Of a stretch of DNA of 45,106 bases, positions 24,622 to 31,098 are shown piece by piece. Each line of letters starts with the position of its first letter. The stretch's first letter is position 1. Under the pieces are notes generated by a model, which ran no database searches, was not told where the DNA came from, and was given only the letters and a program-made list of their open reading frames with translations. Source of the stretch: a virus; the IMG/VR virus record IMGVR_UViG_3300043411_002265, positions 1-45,106 of that record; one strand, written 5' to 3'. Position numbers and translations under genes: made by a program.

Positions 24622-24920
24622 GTAGTCCCTGGCTCAAGAGTCTTCAGCATCCTGAATGCCTCCTTCATCTTCTCTACCTGGAGACAGGCCCGTTTGAGGT
24701 GAGCCTCCTCTTCTTCCAGTTGTTTCCCCAGTCCCCTGACCCCATCGTGGGTGACGGGGAGACCCGCGCAGACGAGGCTGAGGTCTTCCAGGATAAGGTA
24801 GAGGGCGTGGTTGTCCCGATCGAGGTTCCCCATCAACCAGTTAACCATTGCGGCTTTCTCCGACTGCAGCTTTTTGATGGTAGCAGCCTGGGTAACTTCT
24901 GCTGGTGCTTTCTTCTTCAT
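24618..24920 (-). CDS. Small coiled-coil protein (100 aa)
   Basis: Highly charged helical product with heptad character at both ends (TIKKLQSEKAAMVNWLMGNL; LEEEEAHLKRACLQVEKMKE). No domain is recognised. Its start has an AGAGGAAAC site. A structured non-coding stretch lies upstream and may be its leader. Confidence 0.7.
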   Translation of the reverse strand: MKKKAPAEVTQAATIKKLQSEKAAMVNWLMGNLDRDNHALYLILEDLSLVCAGLPVTHDGVRGLGKQLEEEEAHLKRACLQVEKMKEAFRMLKTLEPGTT

Positions 24921-25064
24921 GCTCGTTTCCTCTTGTTAAAGTTTTGGCTCCGTTTCGACCATCGGTGGAGCCAGGCCGCATGAGACTACCAGTGGTCTGG
25001 CAGATTACTCCCTAGCTCGCACACCAAGGGTGTGCCGCCTCGGTTCGTCCCCCACCTGCCATAG
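24921..25064 (-). other. Gene-free stretch with three hairpins, possible structured RNA or leader
   Basis: On the minus strand three stems can be drawn: GCACACC/GGTGTGC, AGACCA/TGGTAGTCT and TGGCTCC/GGAGCCA. The last encloses about 15 bases. No long frame or good ribbon of ribosome sites is present. It could be a structured leader of the 100-aa gene or a small RNA. I tested it by eye as a tRNA and it does not fold as one. Confidence 0.4.
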
Positions 25065-25256
25065 TTATCGGGACTTTTCAATCATTACGAACACTACCAC
25101 AACCAGGGCACCAAGGATACAGTGTATCCCGTCCGCCAGCAGCTCCATGTCTCCTCCTGGGAGCAGGTTCCACCCGAAGTGGTTTCCAATCAGCACGCCG
25201 TACACGATACACCCCAGGGCGAGCAGTATCGTGGGCCCGTGCTTTCCCTTACCCAC
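25065..25256 (-). CDS. Small two-span membrane protein (63 aa)
   Basis: GTG at 25256 overlaps the end of the upstream gene and is chosen over an upstream ATG because it gives a compact protein with a charged N-terminus. Two hydrophobic segments (ILLALGCIVYGVLIG and CILGALVVVVFVMI) are separated by a short polar loop. It could be a host-membrane-acting phage protein, such as an exclusion or lysis accessory, but nothing in the sequence decides this. Confidence 0.65.
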   Translation of the reverse strand: MGKGKHGPTILLALGCIVYGVLIGNHFGWNLLPGGDMELLADGIHCILGALVVVVFVMIEKSR

Positions 25257-25743
25257 CCTGCTTCTTCCTGGCGTCTGAGCAGACACGACTCCAGTAGTCC
25301 ACACCCTCATCGGTGTTGGACCAGGTGAACGCGCTGTTCACCACCTCTCCCACATCCAGGAACCTGCCCGAGTGGGAGGTGCTCTTGTGTACCCGGTAGA
25401 TGATATTCTCCAGGGTTCCGTTCGGGTTACCCATCTCCTCAATGTTTTTCAGGAGCTTGGAGTATTCCTGCTCAGTGAGCACCTCCCGCACCTCCTGCAG
25501 CCCCTTCTCGTAGATGGACACTGGGGATACGTAGGTACCCGACAGCATATCCGCTACCAGGTTTCCTATCTCGTCTTGTGTCCTGCATGCTTTCTCTCCA
25601 TCTCCGTTATGGAACTTGGTCAGGTGACCAAAGCCTCTCACCTCGAGGATGAGGGTGTTCTCGGCGTCCGTTATCCTTCCTGAGTCCCTGTCGTACTTGA
25701 ATGGCCCCTCAAACGCGCCTACCAGGCAGGTTCTCTCGCTCAT
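25249..25743 (-). CDS. Unknown 164-aa phage protein
   Basis: Soluble acidic protein with a distinctive central segment RGFGHLTKFHNGDGEKACRT and QDEIGNLVADML, which I associate loosely with small conserved phage proteins. The C-terminal half is helical (VLTEQEYSKLLKNIEEMGN). No catalytic motif is seen. It overlaps the next gene upstream by ATGA and the small membrane protein downstream. Confidence 0.75.
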   Translation of the reverse strand: MSERTCLVGAFEGPFKYDRDSGRITDAENTLILEVRGFGHLTKFHNGDGEKACRTQDEIGNLVADMLSGTYVSPVSIYEKGLQEVREVLTEQEYSKLLKNIEEMGNPNGTLENIIYRVHKSTSHSGRFLDVGEVVNSAFTWSNTDEGVDYWSRVCSDARKKQGG

Positions 25744-26258
25744 CTTTCACCTCTCAGAGTTTGTTGTACAAGTTCCAGCTCCTTCGCTGCTTCCTTGGGG
25801 TCACAGCCGTTATTCAACCAGGAGATTGTGCACTCCAGGCTGGTCAGGGCTTTTAGCACCCTCATGGTTTCTTCTGGTATTTCCCAGAGGGGGTATACCA
25901 TGGTTCCGTACTTGAAGTTACACCCCATGTAGCATCTCGGCTTCCCGCCTTCCCAACTATGGAAAGGACGGGCACTCCAGAGACCTTCCTCGACCTGCTT
26001 AACTTTGACGAGAGCCCCTGGATACAGATTTGGAAGCCTTATCGGTTCCTCCGGAGCTTCCATCTTGGGCCGAGAGAAGAAGAGACGCTGCTCGTCTTTT
26101 GGCTGGATACAAGAGTACGCAGCTACCCGGACCCCGGCGGAGTCCTTTACGTAGATAATCCCTCCAAGGATTTTGTCTACTGTGACGTAGCCCCACCTGT
26201 CACCTGACCACAGTTTTTCTCCGGGTTTGCACCCGCTAAAGTCGTTTGTATTACCCAT
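25740..26258 (-). CDS. Unknown 172-aa protein of the accessory block
   Basis: ATG at 26258 has AGAGG nine bases upstream and lies inside the end of the preceding gene. The product starts with a strand-rich region (KLWSGDRWGYVTVDKILGG) that may be a small beta barrel, and ends with a helix. Cys residues are scattered (CYMGCNFKYG). No family is recognised. Confidence 0.7.
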   Translation of the reverse strand: MGNTNDFSGCKPGEKLWSGDRWGYVTVDKILGGIIYVKDSAGVRVAAYSCIQPKDEQRLFFSRPKMEAPEEPIRLPNLYPGALVKVKQVEEGLWSARPFHSWEGGKPRCYMGCNFKYGTMVYPLWEIPEETMRVLKALTSLECTISWLNNGCDPKEAAKELELVQQTLRGER

Positions 26259-26598
26259 TGTTGAGGTCCTCTTGTTTCTCATAGATTTCAAGGATCATCT
26301 TCCGGTCTCGTGCGGAGAGCCGGCTGGTACCGTTTCTTATCTTGTAGTACGCCAGGTCCAGTTTCTTCTTCTGGAGCTCTGCATAAGAGTCGATGTTCAG
26401 CCTCGGTACCTTCCCTCTGACGGATTCCTCTTTGGCCATAGCGGTAGCAACCCAGTCCGGTCCCGTTGCGCAGTCTCTAATCCGCTGCCTCTTCCTCTTG
26501 GCACTCACCCTTGGTCTCTCCTTTCCGTACACACAAGTTCCAGTCTTCCCCACGTGGGAGGCCAGGCTTGTTATCGTTTCTGGTATTGTGAGTTTCAT
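26251..26598 (-). CDS. Unknown basic protein (115 aa)
   Basis: Basic central section (GKERPRVSAKRKRQRIRD) suggests nucleic-acid contact. The second half is a charged helix pair (YAELQKKKLDLAYYKI; LSARDRKMILEIYEKQED). It overlaps both neighbours by a few bases. A regulatory role is possible but not shown. Confidence 0.7.
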   Translation of the reverse strand: MKLTIPETITSLASHVGKTGTCVYGKERPRVSAKRKRQRIRDCATGPDWVATAMAKEESVRGKVPRLNIDSYAELQKKKLDLAYYKIRNGTSRLSARDRKMILEIYEKQEDLNNG

Positions 26599-26885
26599 GA
26601 CTCCCCCTCGCAACTAAATTCACGTTCCCAGGTGACAACGTCCCCATCTATCCACCACGCCTCACCATACTTGTTATGGTGGTCGGGTAGTTTGTGGACG
26701 TCTTCTTTCTCGTGGTTTTCCGTCGGTATCTTCAGGAGTACCGTTCTCCCCGTTTTCATCCCCCACGCCAGCGCGGCTGAAACCGTGTCAAACCCACGTA
26801 CCGGGCTCTTGATGCAGCCAGACTCCCGGTATCTCTTCGCTTTACGAGGAGTGGTAACGTGGTATAGGAACTCCGGTTTCGTCAT
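26595..26885 (-). CDS. Small protein with KptA/ADP-ribosyltransferase-like sequence character (96 aa)
   Basis: The opening FLYHVTTPRKAKRYRESGCI, then GFDTVSAALAWGMKTGRTVLL, recalls the compact fold used by RNA 2'-phosphotransferase KptA and small ADP-ribosyltransferase-like proteins (H-x-T motif, glycine turn, then a helix). If real, H9 would be the NAD-contacting residue. The match is a pattern impression only; no alignment was possible. It overlaps its downstream neighbour by ATGA. Confidence 0.65.
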   Translation of the reverse strand: MTKPEFLYHVTTPRKAKRYRESGCIKSPVRGFDTVSAALAWGMKTGRTVLLKIPTENHEKEDVHKLPDHHNKYGEAWWIDGDVVTWEREFSCEGES

Positions 26886-27019
26886 GGCACCTCCACGCCG
26901 GAGAGCCCCAGGCTAAAAATTTTGGAGACACAGTACAGGATCCCCAGGAATGTTATCAGCAACAGTACGTTGTCTGCGTCGGATAGGTGGGAGTCTTCCT
27001 TCGGCGGCCAGTCTTTCAC
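26882..27019 (-). CDS. Tiny single-span membrane protein (45 aa)
   Basis: A GTG at 27019 follows an AGAGGAG site and opens a 45-codon frame ending in ATGA overlap with the next gene. A polar N-terminus (KDWPPKEDSHLSDADN) is followed by one hydrophobic helix (VLLLITFLGILYCVSKIF). The overlap and ribosome site support it as real despite its size. Role unknown. Confidence 0.65.
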   Translation of the reverse strand: MKDWPPKEDSHLSDADNVLLLITFLGILYCVSKIFSLGLSGVEVP

Positions 27020-27060
27020 ACGGTTCTCCTCTGGTTAAAAATAAAGGGTTCTTTACAATA

Positions 27061-27070
27061 GGCTTATACC
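27061..27070 (-). promoter_or_regulatory. Promoter-like GGTATAAGCC upstream of the accessory block
   Basis: The minus-strand string TTGGTATAAGCC lies just after the terminator of the 217-aa gene and about 40 bases before the 45-aa gene. It is one of four GGTATAAG sites, each heading a leftward gene group. Its role as a -10 element is inferred. Confidence 0.45.
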
Positions 27071-27081
27071 AAGTTCGGCGA

Positions 27082-27112
27082 CAAAAAAGAAACCCCGCTT
27101 TTAGGCGGGGTT
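27082..27112 (-). terminator. Strong intrinsic terminator after the 217-aa gene
   Basis: On the minus strand AACCCCGC-CTAAAA-GCGGGGTT is an eight-pair stem followed by TCTTTTTT. It ends the 217-aa transcript before the accessory block. Confidence 0.85.
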
Positions 27113-27132
27113 CCAGCACCCTGTTGTACGGG

Positions 27133-27783
27133 TTACCCTCGGCGGTACGCGCCGAGTGTGTAGTACCCGATTCCTGCATCGGGTACATACACCAGCTCCC
27201 AAAGGTAGGTGTTGGTTCCGAACGGGACCTTGAGCAAGTCTTCCTTCAGACTTTCAACAGTGCCTTCCGGCATGCCACCCTTCCGTAGTTCGCTGTCCAT
27301 TGCTCCTACCAACAACCCCCAGGAGGAGAGCATCTTGGAAGCCGCAGCTCTCATCAATGCCGCCCCGTCGGTGGGGTCCACATTGTTGAACAGCCCCTTC
27401 ACAATCTCCTTCTTGAGGAGCTCCACGAACTGGATAGCACAGGGCCCTGCGTCCCGGCGGAAGGTTCCCACGAACATGGTAGGGCGAGCTACCGGTGCAG
27501 GTGGGACGTAGGTGAGGACGCTATCGTCCATCCCGTCAAGAACCACAAGCGTTTCCTGGGACACCCCAGGTACCTCAAAGATTTCTACCGTGTTTCCGTC
27601 CTCCTCGTAGAAGAAGTCTTCATCCAGATCGTCATCCGCGACTTTCCTGGCCAAGGCCGCGCTGGGAGCCAGGACGAAAACAGTTCTGGAGGTACTCCGG
27701 GAGAACCATGCGGTACCACAGCATTCGTCCCCGTACACAATCAGGGCCAAAAACAGTTTCATAGGTTGTTGGTTGTTACACAT
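27133..27783 (-). CDS. Unknown 217-aa protein divergent from the sigma factor
   Basis: Two nearby ATG codons (27789, 27783) follow CGAGGAAA; the second has the better spacing. The N-terminus is hydrophobic (MKLFLALIVYGDECCGTAWF), but the following Cys and His make a signal peptide unlikely. The C-terminal half is helical with a Gly/Leu-rich centre. It is transcribed alone, away from the sigma gene, and has its own terminator. No family is recognised. Confidence 0.75.
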   Translation of the reverse strand: MCNNQQPMKLFLALIVYGDECCGTAWFSRSTSRTVFVLAPSAALARKVADDDLDEDFFYEEDGNTVEIFEVPGVSQETLVVLDGMDDSVLTYVPPAPVARPTMFVGTFRRDAGPCAIQFVELLKKEIVKGLFNNVDPTDGAALMRAAASKMLSSWGLLVGAMDSELRKGGMPEGTVESLKEDLLKVPFGTNTYLWELVYVPDAGIGYYTLGAYRRG

Positions 27784-27820
27784 TTGCATTTTCCTCGTAT
27801 TTGCCTTACATTAAGGGTCA

Positions 27821-28615
27821 GTGTTTACTAACCCGTGGATTCCCGTGAACTTATCCTATTACTACGACTCCATCTGCAAGCAGCCTCTCCTGTCACGGGA
27901 CGAAGAAGAAGCCCTGTTCAACGTGGTCCGAGATACCACTGACCTCTACTCCGATAAGGAGAAGGCGGCAGCCAGGGACCGTATCATAACCGCTAACCTG
28001 AGGTTCGTCTTCCAGAAAGCCAAGGAGAAATCCAAGTCAGATCCGGAGATGTTCGAAGTGCTCATCGCTGCGGGAAACGAAGGGCTGTTGAAAGCCTTTC
28101 GAAAGTTCAATCCGGACAGAGGAATACGATTTCTATCCTACGCCGGATGGTGGGTGCTTCAGACGCAGTTGAAGGAGATGTCCCTCATGCGCATCGTAGC
28201 CCTACCCATTTGGAAACAGCAGCTTGCTGCCAAGATAGCCAGGATACAACTGGACTCGGAAGACCAGGTTCCTATTGATAAGCTGTGCGAGATATTCCCA
28301 GAACACAGCCGTTCAGTTGTGGAGGAGCTTTCTTCCACCAAGTACCTCACCTACTACTTTGAGGATTTCATGGAGGACAACTCCACGTTCGAGGAGGAGT
28401 ACGCCTCGTACCTGCAGGAGGAATCCGAAGACCTCTCCTCTCTCTGCATGAAGCTCCCGCATCCCTGTGGGATGGTCCTTATTATGTACTTCGGACTGCA
28501 CGACGGAATCCGCCGCGGAACAAAATACGTTTCTGCCTCTTTGGGCATTTCAGTAGATGAGGTAAAGAAAGCGAGGAAGAAAGGGCTGGCTATCCTGCAC
28601 CATTTACTCTGTTAA
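27821..28615 (+). CDS. Phage-encoded sigma-70-family RNA polymerase sigma factor
   Basis: The GTG start at 27821 has TAAGGG upstream. The sequence shows sigma region 2: ITANLRFVFQKAKEKS, then VLIAAGNEGLLKAFRKFNPD, then IRFLSYAGWWVLQTQLKEM (regions 2.1-2.4, polymerase-clamp and -10 contact). The C-terminal region 4 has a helix-turn-helix (VSASLGISVDEVKKARKKGL). A short region 1.2-like helix (LLSRDEEEALFNVV) is at the front. It would redirect host or phage RNA polymerase to phage promoters, perhaps the GGTATAAG sites. It stands alone on the plus strand between leftward genes. Confidence 0.85.
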   Translation: MFTNPWIPVNLSYYYDSICKQPLLSRDEEEALFNVVRDTTDLYSDKEKAAARDRIITANLRFVFQKAKEKSKSDPEMFEVLIAAGNEGLLKAFRKFNPDRGIRFLSYAGWWVLQTQLKEMSLMRIVALPIWKQQLAAKIARIQLDSEDQVPIDKLCEIFPEHSRSVVEELSSTKYLTYYFEDFMEDNSTFEEEYASYLQEESEDLSSLCMKLPHPCGMVLIMYFGLHDGIRRGTKYVSASLGISVDEVKKARKKGLAILHHLLC

Positions 28616-28673
28616 CGTCCCGGTGTTTTAACCGGCCAGAGATCCCAATTCATCAGGCTCACCGAGCTACCTC

Positions 28674-30323
28674 TCATCGTGTTTCAACCGCATCCAGCAA
28701 CCACTTCGGCAACAACTTGCTGTTCTTTCGAAGGTACGCCGGAAAGCGGCTGTCTAACAGATATGTTACCCCGAAGTCATCGGGTCCCCTGTTTATCCTA
28801 CCCGTCATCTGACCGAAAGCAATCAGTGACTGGTAGTTATACCATTGAAAGTCCTTTTTCGACATCCTTGATACAAACGGGTCTTCCATCCCTGGGTACG
28901 GCACACGAATGATCGCCTGCCATCGCGCCCTATCGTATTTCATATCAACACCCTGCTGACACACTGGGGAGATAAAAACCGAGTTCTCCGTACACTGGTA
29001 GAACTTGTCCAGTTGAACCTGGAAGTCCTCCGCTGAATGGGGTATTACCCGATCCCCCAGCTTCATCGCCAGGTCTCGAGCGATGTGGTACGACGGAGCG
29101 TGGATGAGTCCTTTGGTGTCCGGGTTCTCCTCCATCAACTCTTTCAGGTTGTTCACCAGGTCCAGGTACTCACTGGGGGTATCCCTCCAGGACCGGTGGC
29201 TGTTATCCGTCATCCACCTTTTGGACATCACTATAGGTCTTGTACCAACAGGGAACTCGGATGTGAGACGGATGAACGCAACCTCGTCTGGCTTCAACCC
29301 GAGCTTCCGACAGTAGTACTCCTTGTCGTAGATCGTTCCGGACATCAACAGTACCCGTTTCCCGTAGTCGAAGAACAGGTCTGCCGGCGCCTTCCCGAAT
29401 GTCTCTGGGATGAACTGCACCTTCATCTGGGTGTCGTTAACCTCTTCCACGATCGTTAAGCGGTTTTTCAGGAAGGTGTCCTCCACCTCCAGCATGAAGG
29501 CGAGCTTCTCCAACCACTTCTCACGCTTCTCGGCGTCTGCTTCTCCCCCCATTCCGGTAGGTGCTACCCTGTCCTGAGAGAGGAACTCCACCCAGGCAGA
29601 AACCTCGTCCTCCTCTTCCGGAGCTCGAAACGGTAGGTTCTTCGGGTAGACGAAGGAGGAGGTAACAAACCCCCGGATCAACCCCTCCAGTTCGTGGGCC
29701 TCGTCGATAACCAGAAGTTCCCTTCCTCCGAAGTACTTCCCAAAGTAATTCTGGTAGAGGAAGCTGTGCAGGTTATGCACAATGATTGAATTCTGTATGG
29801 CAAAACGAATTGCGAATTCGAATGGGCAGTGCTCCTCTTCAGCCAGGGCGTCAGATCCTAGTAGGTCATACCGACAGGATTCGTACTTCGTCCTGTTCTT
29901 CTTCCCCCTCTTTACGCACCATCCTTTGGACACCGTCCGGAACTTATCCCACCCCAGCCACCCACCGAGATCCTGCCCTTCGGAAACTTCCTTGCACGCC
30001 TGATAGAAGGCGTCCGACTTCCCGTAGGTACAGGGGTAGTTACCCTTGCCCTGCATCATGGCCATCCCTTTGAAGTCGTCCAGGTATTGTCGCTGCAGGG
30101 CCTTCCGTGGTGTGAGGATGTGGGCGCTTCCGTAGGCTCTGGCCAGGGTTACCGCAATGGCGGATTTCCCGGAGCCTACCGGAGCTTCCAGAACCACGAC
30201 TTTTGTCCCGGAGCTAAAAACTTTATCTATTGCCCGGATCACGTTGACCTGGCTCGGACGTGGAGCAGCTAAAGGAAAGAAGGACATTACGTCCCTCCTT
30301 CCTAGTTCTGGTAGGCCTGTCAT
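28674..30323 (-). CDS. XPD/DinG-like superfamily 2 helicase with Fe-S cysteines
   Basis: ATG at 30323 overlaps the upstream stop (ATGA). Walker A is APVGSGKS (47-54) and the DEAH box is VIDEAHE (205-211). Between them Cys residues at 98, 110, 136, 150 and 166 include the four expected to bind the Fe-S cluster of XPD/DinG helicases. C-terminal motifs (LLMSGTIYDKEYY; QQGVDMKYD; QMTGRINRG) complete the SF2 core. These are 5'-3' DNA helicases acting in repair and recombination or R-loop removal. At 549 aa it is compact but complete. Confidence 0.85.
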   Translation of the reverse strand: MTGLPELGRRDVMSFFPLAAPRPSQVNVIRAIDKVFSSGTKVVVLEAPVGSGKSAIAVTLARAYGSAHILTPRKALQRQYLDDFKGMAMMQGKGNYPCTYGKSDAFYQACKEVSEGQDLGGWLGWDKFRTVSKGWCVKRGKKNRTKYESCRYDLLGSDALAEEEHCPFEFAIRFAIQNSIIVHNLHSFLYQNYFGKYFGGRELLVIDEAHELEGLIRGFVTSSFVYPKNLPFRAPEEEDEVSAWVEFLSQDRVAPTGMGGEADAEKREKWLEKLAFMLEVEDTFLKNRLTIVEEVNDTQMKVQFIPETFGKAPADLFFDYGKRVLLMSGTIYDKEYYCRKLGLKPDEVAFIRLTSEFPVGTRPIVMSKRWMTDNSHRSWRDTPSEYLDLVNNLKELMEENPDTKGLIHAPSYHIARDLAMKLGDRVIPHSAEDFQVQLDKFYQCTENSVFISPVCQQGVDMKYDRARWQAIIRVPYPGMEDPFVSRMSKKDFQWYNYQSLIAFGQMTGRINRGPDDFGVTYLLDSRFPAYLRKNSKLLPKWLLDAVETR

Positions 30324-30589
30324 AGTCGCCCCAACAGGAACAGCATCTGGAAGAACAACCAAATCCCTCCGAACATGATCGCAGGAACCCCAAATAACCA
30401 AAACAGGGTTGCGTTAAGTCGGTAGGCCTGACGGCGTCGATGGGACTCCTCCGGGTCGGCCGCGAGGCGCTCCAGAAAAGACATTCCATCATGGCTTTGC
30501 CGGCCGAGGGCCAGCAGCACTACAAAGAGGGCAAAGCCCCCCACTAGGATTAACAACGTCCAGCCAATGATGGCCATGATAATTCCCAT
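30320..30589 (-). CDS. Small membrane protein (89 aa)
   Basis: ATG at 30589 has GGAGG six bases upstream. There are hydrophobic helices at each end (WTLLILVGGFALFVVLLALG and LFWLFGVPAIMFGGIWLFFQ) around a basic loop (HRRRQAY). It overlaps the Fe-S helicase gene by four bases. Role unknown. Confidence 0.7.
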   Translation of the reverse strand: MGIIMAIIGWTLLILVGGFALFVVLLALGRQSHDGMSFLERLAADPEESHRRRQAYRLNATLFWLFGVPAIMFGGIWLFFQMLFLLGRL

Positions 30590-30613
30590 AAAAAGCCTCC
30601 GGTAATTGGTTAG

Positions 30614-30654
30614 GAAAAACATAGCGAGATTTCTCCCGCTATGTTTCTTATACC
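30614..30654 (-). terminator. Hairpin terminator downstream of GGTATAAG
   Basis: On the minus strand AACATAGCG...CGCTATGTT is a nine-pair stem followed by five T residues, ending the 149-aa gene. The string GGTATAAG (30647-30654) overlaps that gene's last codons just before the stem, so it could be a promoter with a hairpin leader or part of the gene end. Confidence 0.65.
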
Positions 30655-31097
30655 ACTTTCTTCGTCCGTTTCTTACTTGCCGGCTTCTTCTCGGGTTCCC
30701 CCCACTCTACGGGAGCTCCCCCGTCCTTGCGGAACCTCAACTCTTTTCCTACCACCTCTTTCATGAATGGGTGTACGTAAGACAGGTTCAGGATGCACTC
30801 CAGGTGGGTAGTCTCCAGGGCGCCAACAGGAACCCACTCCCGTACCACCCCGTTTCTGTAGGTCCCCCAATGGTAGGACTTTCGCAGTACTTCGAAGGGG
30901 GCATCCGAGTGTACAGACAACTCCTCCGGCGGAGCAGCGTCCGGGTACGACCGGCGTAGGTAATCGTTACCCCCATCCACCATGTACTCATGACCATTCT
31001 TATCCGTATAGGTCTGATAGTCATGACGGGTGTGAGATGTCAGGATCGTACCGTCCGGAGTCCTGATCCTATTAAGCACAATTTTCTTGGAAGCCAT
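30648..31097 (-). CDS. Conserved phage protein of unknown function (149 aa)
   Basis: Starts two bases after the SNF2-type helicase gene. The sequence (SHTRHDYQTYTDKNGHEYMVDGG trimmed to HDYQTYTDKNGHEYMVDGG, then DYLRRSYPDAAPPEELSVHS) resembles a small conserved phage protein type without known function. The C-terminus is Lys-rich. No catalytic motif is recognised. Confidence 0.75.
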   Translation of the reverse strand: MASKKIVLNRIRTPDGTILTSHTRHDYQTYTDKNGHEYMVDGGNDYLRRSYPDAAPPEELSVHSDAPFEVLRKSYHWGTYRNGVVREWVPVGALETTHLECILNLSYVHPFMKEVVGKELRFRKDGGAPVEWGEPEKKPASKKRTKKVV

Positions 31098-31098
31098 G

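Noticed and set aside
24921-25064. Possible tRNA, because GGTTCG and a CCA-like end appear
   Set aside because: No complete cloverleaf with a paired acceptor stem, D arm and TTCRANN T loop could be drawn on either strand.
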